A DNA stretch of 64,000 bases from Muscardinus avellanarius (Eukaryota; Chordata; Mammalia; Rodentia; Gliridae), in NCBI GenBank assembly GCA_963383645.1, contig OY726571.1, forward strand, positions 77,544,860-77,608,859, in the 5' to 3' direction. Below, one piece after another: positions 11,205-21,974 of this stretch. Position numbers and translations under genes: made by a program. The notes below the pieces were generated by a model, which was given only the letters and a program-made list of their open reading frames with translations, was not told the origin of the DNA and did not search any database. The first letter of the stretch is position 1. The number at the start of each line of letters is the position of its first letter.

Positions 11205-11213
11205 CGCGCGTGC
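11160..11213. repeat. (GT)n microsatellite
   Basis: About 20 GT units followed by a GC-rich alternating stretch. Confidence 0.95.
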
Positions 11214-11224
11214 GCTAGTGTGTC

Positions 11225-11830
11225 TGCTCAAATACACATCACCTGAATATAATCATTTTAACCATGTTTAAATGTAGACAGGTCAGTGGCACTAAGTATA
11301 TTCACATCATTTTGCAACTATCATCACCATCTATTTCTGGAATATTTTTATTTTCCCAAACTGAAACTGTATCCCCCTGCAACAGTAATTCCACATTCCC
11401 CATTGTGGTTTTAATTTGCGCCTCCCGCTTGCCCAGTGGTGATGAGCATCTTTTCCTTGGTTAATTGTTCATTCTTTTATCATCCTTGGAGTAGTATCTG
11501 TTCAGATCCTTTGCCCATTTTTAATTGGTTTGTCTTCTAGCTTTGAGTTGTGGGAGTTTTAAATATACCGTAAATACAAGTTTCTTATCAGATACATGAT
11601 CTGTAAAAATTTCTCCCATTCTCCGCATGTGTTCATCCTTTCTTCATGGTGTCCTTTGAAGTACAAGAAGTCCCCATTTTGATGGTGTCTGGTTCATCTG
11701 GCTTGGCTTTGCGTTGCTGTGCTTTCCTGTTATTTAAGAAACCATTGTCTAATCCAAGGTCGACATGGAGTATGGCTGTAGTTTCTTCTAAGCATTTTAA
11801 GTTTTACCTTAGCCTCATCTCCGTAGCGGA
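11225..11830 (-). mobile_element. Old LINE-1 3' region
   Basis: cctttgcccatttttaattg, catgatctgtaaaaatttct and ggttttaatttgcgcctccc are antisense LINE-1 3'-end hallmarks. Open frames here are not genes. Confidence 0.8.
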
Positions 11831-12200
11831 CCACGCTCTCCTCAGTTGTCCTCTCCTTAGGAAGCTGGCGTGCTTTGAGCTTTCCGTTCCGTGCGTGGGA
11901 GAGCACTTTGGGTCTCTCCATCCCCGGGTCATCTCATCTTCTGCTCCTCTGATTCTGTCTTCTCTCCTCAGCCGACACTTTGGTTCTTCATCCACATTCC
12001 CTGGGGCATCTGACCAACTCTTCCATCTGTCTCCCATGCCTGTGCTACCGGGGCTGCCTGGGCGTCCAGATGTACTGTCCCACCTGCGAGCTGCCTCCAC
12101 ACTTGGTTATTTCTCTGCCAGTGCCTCTCTTTTGTTCTGTTCAGCAGCCGCCTCCATGTCCAGACTGTGAACCTCGATCTCTTAAAAAATACTACATGCC

Positions 12201-12440
12201 AGCTGGGCGTGGTGGCGCACGCTTGTAATCCCCACACTTGGGAGGCAGAGACAGGAGGATCGCGCAGGTTTGAAGCCAGCCAAGCGCTCTGGCTTAGGAG
12301 ACCCTGTTTCCAAATTAAAAAAAAAAATGTAAAAATAGGTCTGGGAGTGTAGCCCGGAGGTAGAAGGGCTTCTAGGAACCCCAGTACCACCAAAAAAAAA
12401 AAAAAAAAAAAAACCAAAAAAACAACAACAACAACAAAAA
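12201..12440 (+). mobile_element. B1-dID SINE (hairpin subfamily)
   Basis: Target duplication actacatgcc lies at 12191-12200 and 12441-12450. The tail contains A and AAC runs. Confidence 0.95.
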
Positions 12441-12597
12441 ACTACATGCCTGTATCCACACTCATTATAACCACTGATTCTCTTTACTTTACTTTTCTCT
12501 CTCCTTTCTCCAACCTTAGCCACTTTATTTCTCCATTTTTGTTCTACTTCTGAATCTCTTTTCCAAGCTTCCTCTTAACCACAATGTGCAGTCAACT

Positions 12598-12831
12598 TTT
12601 TTTTTTTTTTTTTTTTTTTGGTTCTGGGGATGGAACCCAGTGTGTGTGTGGGGGGGGCTTTTACCTCTGAATTACACCCCCCAGCCCTATTTTTTATTCT
12701 TTATTTTGAAACACGGTCTCACTGACTTGCAAAGGGCCTCACTAAAAAGCTGAGGCTGGCCACAAACCTGCAATCCTCCTGTCTCAGCCTCCCAAGTACT
12801 GGGATTACAAGTGTGCTCCACCACTCCCAGA
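12598..12831 (-). mobile_element. B1-dID SINE
   Basis: Target duplication tgcagtcaactt lies on both sides. A G-run expansion lies inside the tRNA-like tail. Confidence 0.93.
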
Positions 12832-12834
12832 TGC

Positions 12835-13420
12835 AGTCAACTTGTTTATGCCTTGCTTTCTCCCAATTTATTCCATAAGCCTCCTAATGCTGGTTTTCCA
12901 GCCCTTTGGATCATTGTGGCATTCCTTAGATACTCAATAGATGATGAGTGAAGGAATCAATGGAATTAGCAAAGTTTGGGTCAGTCTGTTTCACTCTTGT
13001 ATGAGAACTGATGGACCTCAAGACACTCATGGGATTCATTTCACCCGGCTTCTCAGCTCTGTCTGATGGTTTTCACATGTGCCTGGCATCACTCCCCGCA
13101 GGCCCCGTGGCAGGTGTTCCTGAAGGTTTGCTCTGCTCCTCCTTCATCCTGTGCTTTCTCACTTTTTGCCGAACTCACTTGCTTCATTGAGGCACAGTGA
13201 GGCCAAGGGATGACTGCGTGTTCAACATCCTCCTGACTTCTATGAATACCCCCACCTGCCCCTGCTTTCCTCCTGGCCCCCTTTTAGGAAGAAGACTTAG
13301 ACGTCCCATTCTGGAGGGACCTTGCACCACCAGTTATTTCTCATTAACTCTTCTTTCTGTGCTTAGCATGTAAATTGTTAAAAACAAAAAAGAGGGAAAA
13401 AGAAATAGTTAACTGCACTA
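12835..13420. other. Intron, nothing firm
   Basis: Bases 12905-12960 resemble an L2 3' end (gatactcaatagatgatgag). The remainder is unassigned. Confidence 0.4.
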
Positions 13421-13424
13421 GGGG

Positions 13425-13680
13425 GCCGGGCGTGGTGCCGCATGCTTGCAATCCCAGCATTTGAGAGATGGAGACGGGAGATTTCGGTTCGTGGACAGCC
13501 TCAGCTACTTAGTGAGACCCTTTGTAATTCAGTGAGACCCTGTTTCAAAAAAACTAAAAAAACCTAAAAAATAAAAAACCAAAAGTAGGACTGGGGGTGT
13601 AGCTCAGAGGTGCAGTGCCCCTGGGTTCCATCCCTAGTACTGCCCCCAAAAAACCCACAAAAAACCCCACCAAAAAAAAA
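13425..13680 (+). mobile_element. B1-dID SINE with expanded A-rich linker
   Basis: The head and tail (gactgggggtgtagctcaga) are intact. Both the linker and the 3' tail are enlarged A-rich tracts. Confidence 0.9.
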
Positions 13681-14059
13681 GCTATGTGAGCCACAGCACA
13701 TATATACTTGATTTCCCATAGCCACCAGGGACCCTCTTTATCCTGTTCTTTATACACACCTTTATATAAGAAAGGTCTCAATGAAGTGTCTCCATTTTAT
13801 TTGATTTATTGCTATGGAACTAGTTTCTCCCCGAGTTTATATATCCTCTAAACGCATATTTATTTTAGTCTGTATGTTACTTATTAACTCTGCAGCATAG
13901 CATGTGACACTGTTGGCTTTCTCCTCTTTTGTTTTGCCTCCAGCAGTTTCTCAGAGTGGTCCCAGGCAGGGCAGGGTTGCAGCGAGCCAAGGTCTTCATT
14001 TTCCTTTTTTCTGTAGGTCACCAAGGCCAAAGGAATTCTTCTAAGAGACTTGCAATTGT

Positions 14060-14270
14060 GTTTTGTTTTGTTTTGTTTTTGCAGTACTGGGGATGGAACC
14101 CAGGGGCATTCGACCTCTGAGCTGCACCCCCAGCCCTAGTTTTTATTCTTTATTTTGAAACCAGGTCTCACTGAGTTGTAAAGGGCCTCACTAAGTAGCT
14201 GAGGCTGTCAGATCCTCCTGTTTCAGCCTCCCGAATGCTGAGATTATAAGCGTGCACCACTTTTTCCTGG
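14060..14270 (-). mobile_element. B1-dID SINE
   Basis: GTTTT-type tail. Imperfect target duplication cttg(c/t)aattg lies on both sides. Confidence 0.9.
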
Positions 14271-14274
14271 CTTG

Positions 14275-15458
14275 TAATTGCATTCTTTCCAAATGCTTTT
14301 ACAGAGGTTCTTTTCATCTCAGTTGAGTTCATTGTTGTATCATAGTGACTTTTTTTTTTTTTTAAATCAGTAGGAATAGGATGAATGCGTTTTGGTGTAT
14401 CCATGCAGTTAAGATAGGCAGCAAATAAAATGAACAAAATAAACCCGTATGTATGAACAGTGCTTAGAAAAATCAGGGGACATGTCATGATGTAATTAAT
14501 ATTTCCCCTATCATTTGTAAAAGAATAAAAAGATAAAACTACAGAAAACTACAGGAAAAAATCTTTTATGTGTAAGTATTTAACATCAGAAAAATACCTG
14601 TCTACTCATTTTGATGAGTGATTTTTATCTCTGGGGCAGAAACAGAGGATGACAGTTAATATGGCTTGGTTTATTTCCTTTCTGAATGTTTTAATTTTTC
14701 CAGTGCACATATATTTGCCTATACTAAACCAATGATAATTAGGGGATTTTGAGAGAATCTGCTTTGACCTGTTGTTACTTGACTTTCTCCCTCTTAACTT
14801 CATGGGTCATATTTTTACCCGCCCCTTATCATTTTCCTTCCTAAACCTAGGCTCTCTTCTCAGTCTCCTTGGTGAGCGTCTCTATTGCTCAAAAGTCACC
14901 TTTCGTTCCCTAGGTCTGTTTGTATTATCTGTCCTCTGTGTTCCCATGGTACTCTGGGAAATTAGCCTTAGCAGCTTCATACAGGAGCTTTCTTATCTGA
15001 TCTTGTGTTCAGTGGATCTGAGTATAGTATTTAGCACATGATAGAAATTCATTTGAAAATTAAAATAAGCATTGAATTTGGGTTAGTGGATCCCTTTAAT
15101 ACCAACATGTCCTTCTGTGTAGATTGGTACTTTATGTCCTGTTCCTTTAAGCGTTGCAGGATAAGGCATACGTTAATTAAATTTAAGATTATATTTTAGG
15201 TTATGTTGAATTTATGTTGGTAGACTATGCTAACACAACTCCAGGCAATTTGTTTAAATGCAGCATGCATCTTCAATTATCAATGGACGGCAGGAGGATG
15301 ATAATGTTGTTCTCCATTATTAAACTAAATATGAATATAGAATTTTTATAATATCTGCCAACGCCTTAATTAAAGGAAACCGACACTGATGCACTCAGGA
15401 GTGTGTAGCATTGACTCAAGCAGAAGCATAAACACAAATGATTCTTCTTGCAAATTGC
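14275..15458. other. Intron upstream of the 49-nt exon
   Basis: No transposable element is obvious in the last 1.2 kb before the exon, a repeat-poor stretch for this window. Confidence 0.5.
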
Positions 15459-15482
15459 TTCTCTGTTTGTTTTCTTCTCCAG
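15459..15482 (+). promoter_or_regulatory. Splice acceptor of the 49-nt CDKAL1 exon
   Basis: An almost uninterrupted pyrimidine run (cttctctgtttgttttcttc, then tccag) ends in AG directly before the exon. This is a strong mammalian 3' splice site, as expected for a micro-sized exon. Confidence 0.9.
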
Positions 15483-15531
15483 GTTCAACAAATAGATCGA
15501 GTGGTAGAAGTTGTGGAGGAAACAATTAAAG
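15483..15531 (+). CDS. CDKAL1: CDKAL1 coding exon (about residues 157-172)
   Basis: This 49-nt exon encodes VQQIDRVVEVVEETIK plus the first base of a glycine codon. The peptide matches CDKAL1 at the end of the N-terminal methylthiotransferase (UPF0004) domain, just after the loop carrying the third cysteine of the auxiliary 4Fe-4S cluster. The acceptor is a strong pyrimidine tract ending in AG at 15481-15482; the donor is G|GTAATT at 15531/15532. The exon begins in phase 0 and ends after one base of a codon. That base joins the GT at 36162-36163 to make GGT (Gly), after which the reading frame continues without a break. Residue numbers come from placing the following Gly at human position 213 and counting back. 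The exon is very short, so correct splicing depends on its good flanking sites. No mutation is visible. Confidence 0.96.
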
Positions 15532-15537
15532 GTAATT
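15532..15537 (+). promoter_or_regulatory. Splice donor of the 49-nt CDKAL1 exon
   Basis: The sequence AAAG|GTAATT is a usable 5' splice site. It is weaker than GTAAGT because position +5 is T. A SINE with a long CA tail begins only about 100 nt downstream. Confidence 0.88.
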
Positions 15538-15633
15538 GTTGAAAGCGAGATAAGCAGATGTATTTATATTTTCTGAACTGCATTACAGAAAGTTAGTTAA
15601 CACTTGCTGAGCATCTTTAAAAGTTATAATTTT

Positions 15634-15820
15634 GGAGCCGGGTGTGTTGGTGCACACTTGTAACCCCAGTGCTTGGGAGGCTGAGACAGGAGGATCCCGG
15701 TTCGCTGCCAGCCTCACCTACTTAGGCTCTCTGTAACTTAGACCTTGTTTCAAAATAAAGAAAAGTTCAGTCTGGGGGTGTAGCTCAGAGGTAGAATTCT
15801 CCTGGGTTCAATCTCCAGCA

Positions 15821-15868
<48 letters not shown>
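15634..15868 (+). mobile_element. B1-dID SINE with CA-repeat tail near exon
   Basis: Target duplication agttataatttt lies on both sides. The tail is 23 CA units (15822-15867) in place of poly-A. It starts 103 nt after the exon donor. Confidence 0.95.
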
Positions 15869-15872
<4 letters not shown>

Positions 15873-15967
15873 ATAATTTTGACTTCATACATTAACCAGA
15901 TAGTATGTTTTTTTTTTTTTTGGCCTATAAATGAATCAGTGAATTAGAATGCAGTCAGTTGTTTTGT

Positions 15968-16154
15968 TTTGAGTGATACTGGGGATTGAACTCAGGCCCC
16001 ACAGCCCTATCTCTTTTTATTTTGTGCTTTGAAACAGGATCTCACTAGGTTGCTGCAAGTCTCACTACGTGCTGGGGCTGTCCTCAAACCTATGAGCCTC
16101 CTGTCTCATGTTCCCAAGCATTGGGATTACAGGTATGCACCTTCATGCTTGGCT
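15968..16154 (-). mobile_element. B1-dID SINE
   Basis: Target duplication agtcagttgtttt flanks the antisense dimer. Confidence 0.92.
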
Positions 16155-16233
16155 ATAGTCAGTTGTTTTTAAAATCTTTTGTTTTATTTTTATAAAATGG
16201 ACTTAGTTTGAATCTCAGATCAAAAGACAGTAC

Positions 16234-16453
16234 AGGCCGGGTGTGGTGGCGCATGTTTGTAATTCCAGTGTTTGGGAGGCTGAGACCAAAGGATTGTGGT
16301 TCCTGGACAGCCTCAGCTACTTACCGAAGGTCCTTCGCCACTCAGTAAGATGCTATTTAAAAAATATAAAGACTAAAAAATAGGACCAGGGGTGTAGCTT
16401 GGAAGTAGAATGCCGCTGGGTTCCATCCCCAGTCCTGGAAAAAAAAAAAAATA
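16234..16453 (+). mobile_element. B1-dID SINE
   Basis: Complete head, linker and tail ending ttccatccccagtcctgg plus an A run. Confidence 0.9.
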
Positions 16454-16942
16454 CAGTGTAATCTATTCTAAAATAAGGATGATTTTTATTTGCACATTTT
16501 TATATTGCATAGTTGCAGTTTTCCTTCTTAAAAGCACTGCTTAATTTTATACATCTACAAGGTATATTTGTACTGGTTACCCTAGAAAATAGTATAATGC
16601 TTTGGTTATTTCATTAACTACCGCTCATTGAAAATGATTCTTGTTGACGTCACTGAGAAGTAAACCATCTTCAGTTCTAAGGCTTTTTTTCAGTATTGAA
16701 AGGCTATTTTTCTATATTTGATTAGCACAAATGGAAGCCAGTGACATGATATTGAAATACCAAGTTAAATGAATCCAGGGTCTCACTTAAAACTTTAGCT
16801 TTTATTATAATCAACAAAGTTGTGTTCTAAAGAAAGGAATGGACTATATTTACCAGACTGAAAATTTTTCTGCTGTCTTGTGTTCAATATTATCTTTATT
16901 TTTTGTTTATTAAAATCTTTGATTTATTAGGGATTCATGACT

Positions 16943-17150
16943 TTTTTTTTTTAATGGAACTGGGGATTGAGCCCAGGGGCATTCTACCTCCGAGCTACAC
17001 CTCCCGCTCCTACTTTATTTTCTATTTTGAAAGAGTCTCATTAAGTTGCTGAGGGCCTTGCTATGTTGCTAAAGTTGTTCTTGAACCTTCGAGCCTCCTG
17101 TCTCAGCCTCCTAAGTAACGGGATTATCACATGCATCATGATATTCGGAC
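16943..17150 (-). mobile_element. B1-dID SINE (old copy)
   Basis: T tract, antisense tail (ggggattgagcccaggggca) and a diverged head. Confidence 0.87.
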
Positions 17151-17304
17151 ACTGGTCATTTTAGAACATGAGAACAAGACTGTGCCTTCGTCTTCTTTTG
17201 AAATTCTAAAATAAAGTGAAATATCGGGATTAAAAATTATAGCACTGATAGTTTTGAAATTTCAAACTGTACTTCAGCCTCATCTTTGAGAATGTATTGA
17301 GGTT

Positions 17305-17390
17305 TTCCTTTTTCCTGAGGTGCCAGGATGGAACCCAGGGTCTTTTGCATTCTGGGCAAGTGGTCTACCACTGAGCTGCACCCCAGCTCC
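17305..17390 (-). mobile_element. ID-like tRNA-derived SINE
   Basis: Antisense ID body: ggatggaacccagggtcttt ... taccactgagctgcacccca. Confidence 0.78.
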
Positions 17391-17404
17391 ATGAACATCT
17401 AGAT

Positions 17405-17620
17405 ACCAGCATTAGTTGTGCGGGTTGCCAGACACTGTGCTAAGCACTTCAAATGGAATAAGCCATTTACTATGGGACAGTATTACCACAAAGTGAGATG
17501 GGTCTAAATAATTCTCTCCTTTTGCAAAGAGGAAGTTGGAACCCAAGGGCGCACAGCTAAGGGTGACAGAGTTGGGTTCTGGATCCTGACAGTCTGGCTC
17601 CCTACCCTGTGTCTTACCTT
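17405..17620 (-). mobile_element. MIR SINE
   Basis: cagacactgtgctaagcact, a diverged middle and gcgcacagctaagg ... ctgacagtctggctccctac follow antisense MIR order. Confidence 0.7.
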
Positions 17621-17744
17621 CTATGGAGGGTCACACAAGGCTGTGATATCTCTGCCCTCCGTTGAATCTGGTCTAAAGATTTTTGGATTGCGCTCCTTCT
17701 GCAGTGCTCAGAGGTGCTTCTCATTGTTGCTTTATTTATCTGGT

Positions 17745-17806
17745 GTAGAGAAACGCTGTCCTCCTGCCCAACTTTGCTTTGAACCTAAAACTGCTTGAAG
17801 AAATCT
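17745..17806 (+). mobile_element. Old LINE-1 3' terminus
   Basis: ctgcccaactttgctttgaa ... actgcttgaag closely matches the 3' end of the LINE-1 at 19474-19510. Confidence 0.6.
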
Positions 17807-17809
17807 TTT

Positions 17810-18022
17810 CTTTTTATTTTTTTATAGTATTGGAAATTGAACCCAGGGGCATTCGACCTCCAAGCTATACTCCAAGACCTATCTTTTTATTCTTTATTTT
17901 GAAACAGGGTCTCACTGAGTTGCAAAGGGCCTCACTAAGTAGCTGAGGCTGTCTGAGAACCACGATCCTCCTGTCTCAGCCTCTCAGTGCTGGGATTACA
18001 AGCGTGTGCCACCACACTTGTC
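17810..18022 (-). mobile_element. B1-dID SINE
   Basis: Antisense dimer with tail ggaaattgaacccaggggca and head ending gtgtgccaccacacttg. Confidence 0.9.
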
Positions 18023-18049
18023 TAGAAATACAATCTTGTAAACAAATAT

Positions 18050-19525
18050 GGAAATGAAAAAGACAGAAGAGAAGATTTATTGACCTTGAGTATGGCAGTG
18101 ACTTTGTATAGACAGCATCTCAAGTACCTTTAGTACATCTAAAATGGAAGAAATTATTGGCAGGATGGACATCATTAAGATGAAAAATGTTTACCTCTGC
18201 AAAAGACCCTGTCTAAAGAATGAGAAGACAAGTCACAGTTTGGGAGGAAACACTTGCAAAAGAGTCATCTGATAAAGGATTTTATCCAAAATGTATGAAG
18301 AATTCTTAAAACTGGACAATAAGAAATTGAGCGATACAATTAGCAAATGGGGAAAAAAAAAAACCAGATCCTGTACCAAAGAAGATAGAGATGGGTGCTA
18401 AGCATATAAAATGCCTAATTTCAAATTAATTTGATATTTCATGTATCAAAGAAGATGTAGAGATGGCAGCTAAGCATATAAAAAGATGCTTAATTTTGCC
18501 GGGCGTGGTGGCTCATGCTTGTAATCCCAGCACTTGAGAGGCTGAGACAGGAGGATTGCATAGGTTTGAAGCCAGCCTCATCTACTTAGGCTCTCAGCAA
18601 CTTAGTGAGACCTGTTTCCAAATAAAGTATAAAAAAAGATTTGAGAGTATAGCCCGGAGGTAGAAAAGCCCCTGGGTTTCACCCCCAGTACCACCAAAAA
18701 AAAAAAAAAGCCTAATTTCAAATTAATTTGATATTTCAAATTAAGGCAGCAAGGTTATATCACCACACATCTAAAGACATCTAATACAGTGACCAGAGTC
18801 CAAAACTCTGAAGCCAACAAAGGTTGGGAAGGACATGGAGCAGCAGGAACTCTCATTCATTGCTGGTGAGCATGCAAAATGGTACAGTCATTCTGAAAGA
18901 CAGTTCAATAGTTTCTTAACAAAACTAAACACATTCTTATGTAGTCCAGCAGTTATGCATTTTAATATTTACCCAAATGAGTCAAAACTGTATGCCTACA
19001 CAAAATCCAGCACATGAAGTTTCTAAAAGATTTATTTATAATTGTTCAAGCATAGAAGCAGTAAAGATGTTGGTTGCAAGTAAATGAATAAATAAACTCT
19101 GGCGCATGTAGGCAGTGGGATATTACTCAGCACTGAAAAGATATGAGCTATGAAGCCATGAAAAAGCAGTAGAGGGACCCTAAATGTCTATTAGGATGTA
19201 AAAGTAGTAATCTGAATAGGCTCCACAATTTATGACTTTAACTGTATGTCATTCTGGAGATGTAGGGACAAGGAAAGTATCAGTTGGACATGGTCGCTAT
19301 TTTGTAAAATACTATAATGGTGAATATACGTCATTGTACATTTGTTTGAAGCCATAGAATATACAGCATCAACCATGAATCCTAATGTAAACCATGGACT
19401 CTGGGTGATAATGTTGTACCTCTCCAGGCTCATTGTAACAAATATCCCACTGATACAGGATGTTGACCTGCCCAATTTTGCTGTGAACCAAAGACTGCTC
19501 TAAAAAGTACAATCTACTTAAAATA
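18050..19525 (+). mobile_element. Old LINE-1 ORF2 end and 3'UTR
   Basis: ggatggacatcattaagatg, ccaacaaaggttgggaagga, gggatattactcagcactga and the terminal ttttgctgtgaaccaaagac are in LINE-1 order. It is interrupted by a SINE at 18498-18708 and carries a 70-bp tandem duplication. No long ORF survives. Confidence 0.88.
18498..18708 (+). mobile_element. B1-dID SINE inside LINE-1
   Basis: The insertion repeats gc(t/c)taattt on both sides. Body near consensus; A13 tail. Confidence 0.93.
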
Positions 19526-19529
19526 TGAA

Positions 19530-21395
19530 TGGTAATTAACAATATGCTTAGGAGTTAGCCAAGTGACTCTCTGAGATACATTTCTATAGAAAGCCATAGA
19601 AGACCTTTCATCCCCAGGCTGGCCCATCTAGGGATGGCCACTCACCGATAGCTTCCACTTGAGCAGATTTTTTTTTTTTTTTGAGTGTTTGCATTTGGAT
19701 TCAGTTGTGAGCATCTACAGCAAGAGTCGAGTTGGACCTGAAGTTGATGGGGAGTGTAGAGTTTTATTGGTCAGGTTGCTTTGAGGGTGGGAAAACATGA
19801 GTTAAGTACTAGTTAGATTCCAAGGTATTTTTGGAGATCAATAGAATAGTTTAGGTAGCTGTCATTTGTTTTCAGATAAAGAGGCTGCACCATGAAGGAG
19901 CAGAGTGACTGGCCTGAGACTTCTCTCTCAGTTAATGGAACACTGAGCCTCTCGGTCAGTGTCCGTTCTTTACGTCTGCCAGTTCTTGGCTTAGTCCACC
20001 TGCACCAATGAAATGTGGCCTTGGTAGCAGCCAGCCAGTTGTTGTCTTTCAGCAAGTTGTTGTTCTGAGGCATCTGCTTCAGGCATAGAGAGGAGAGGGC
20101 TTAATGCATTCGACTTCTGAGGTCCCCAGAACATGTTAGGAGACCAGTCACAGTCAGTGTTTACCTCTTGCTGCGCACCGCCTCAACACTTGGATGGCTG
20201 CATAGTCCAGCTGCCATTTGCCACCAGTGATTCTCCTTTCAATCTGACTGTGTAGCTGTGTAGCCTGGGCTTCCCCCCACCCCTTACCCACTAAATTAAT
20301 TTGGAACTTCTCGCATGATCCTAATTGTTGTTCACACCATTTTGCCACTTTCACTTTTTTCCATTAATTTTGTTTTTACAACTTTGTCCAGTCAATGTGC
20401 TAGTTGATGTTTCTTGTACGTTATCTTCTATTCACTCTACATTCACGTTGGGGGCCTCAGTGGAAGTGTATAGCTTCTGTTTGCCCCTCTAGATCGATGC
20501 TCCACCTTGGTCTGTGTTCATGGAGGCTGACCTGGTCACCTCCCATCACTAAGATGCTTGCCATCTGGGTCCAGTGGACCCTTGCCTTCTGGCACCGAGC
20601 TGTGTTGAGCCAAGGGGAGGCAGGGAGTTGCAGACTGAGTGAGACAGGAGCCTTCCTATCCCAGCTGCCCCCTCCTTGCTTATTTTAGGTTGGCTTTATC
20701 TCTTGCCCCAAGGCCACAGGTTTGGTGCCTGACTCTCCATCCCTTTCTTCAGACCCCTGGAACTGTTCCTTTCCTTTTCTTCTTCTGGCCTAGGGGTGGG
20801 AACAGCTCCTCCTCATTACTAGCTTGACAGTTGTCGCTTGTTGGTTTTCCTAACCTGCCTGAACTTTAGTAAATAGTCGGAATCTCACGGGTTATGTAGA
20901 GAAAACATCTGCTTTGCCTGTACCCTAATGGATAGGAAGTAAGCTGTGCAGGGCAGCAGGAATACGAAGGCCAGGTGGAACACAGGCCGACAGAGATTTG
21001 CTCGAGTTGTCGCGGCTCTGCATTTGATCCCTGTTAGACTTCTGTCCCTCCTCCTTGAGCACACAGTCTGGGCACACAGCTTCTGCCACTGCCGGGATTC
21101 TCACTGCTGCTTTGTGTCAACACACCCTGTTAAAAAACTATTAGTAAGACACCTTGATACCGAAAGCATTCAAATCTGGTGTGTAATGAGCATGAAGGCA
21201 TATGAAGCAGGTCTTTATTTTTACCTGCTTTAGTATCAGAATAACTTGGGAAATTCCAAGTTATTTTGAATGAATACTCATTGTTTCAAGAGTAGCCCCA
21301 AAGTTCCATCTACCCATAGTTTTTGCTTTAGGAGACACTGGCTTATAATGAAGTCAGGACTTGCTCCTGTGTTATTTCGATAATTCAAGAAGATA
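19530..21395. other. Intron, possible old LTR-like pieces
   Basis: No named repeat or exon. Two short blocks (20826-20858 and 21325-21375) recur near 23.2 and 23.06 kb, suggesting a dispersed repeat I cannot name. Confidence 0.4.
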
Positions 21396-21399
21396 TACA

Positions 21400-21766
21400 A
21401 CTGAAGTGCAGGTTTATGGCCAGCTTCAGATACTTAGGGAGCCCCCCCACCACCAACTTAGACCCTATTTCAAAATAAAGAATAAAGCTGGGTGTGGTGG
21501 CTCACATTTGTAATCCCAGCATTTGGGAGGCTGAGACAGGAGGATTGCAGTTCGCGGACAGCTTCAGCTACTTAGTGAGGCCCTCCGCAACTCAGTGAGA
21601 CCTTGTTTCAAAAAATAAAGAATAAAAAACAGGGCAGGGGGTGTAGCTCGGAGGTCAACTACCCTTGGTTTCCATCCCCAGACCCTCAAAAAAAAAAATA
21701 ATGAAAGAATAAAAATAGGGCTGGGGTATCACTAGGATGCCCCTGGGTTTAATCTCGAGCATCCCC
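21400..21766 (+). mobile_element. B1-dID SINE split by a nested SINE
   Basis: The outer copy is at 21400-21485 and 21702-21766. The target aagaataaa is repeated at the joints. Confidence 0.82.
21486..21700 (+). mobile_element. Nested B1-dID SINE
   Basis: Full body from gctgggtgtggtggctcaca to ccatccccagaccc plus an A run. Confidence 0.92.
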
Positions 21767-21774
21767 CCAAATAT

Positions 21775-21970
21775 GTTGCTGGAACTGGGTACTTGGGTGG
21801 CTGAGACAGAAGCATCATAGGTTCAAGGTCAGCCCCAGCAACTTAGTGAAAACCCTTTTTTAAAATGAAAAATAAATAAATAATTAAATGGCCTGGGGGT
21901 AGAGTTCAGTGGTAGAGTGCCCCTGGCATCCATCTTCAATATCACTAAGAAAAAAGCAAAATAAAACAAA
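21775..21970 (+). mobile_element. B1-dID SINE (5' worn)
   Basis: ggtggctgagacagaagcat, AAAT linker and tail gggtagagttcagtggtaga. Confidence 0.85.
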
Positions 21971-21974
21971 ACCT

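Noticed and set aside
11646..12170. 174-codon + strand open frame
   Set aside because: It overlaps antisense LINE-1 3' sequence and anonymous intron; an overlapping frame on the other strand is equally open and no conserved protein features are seen.
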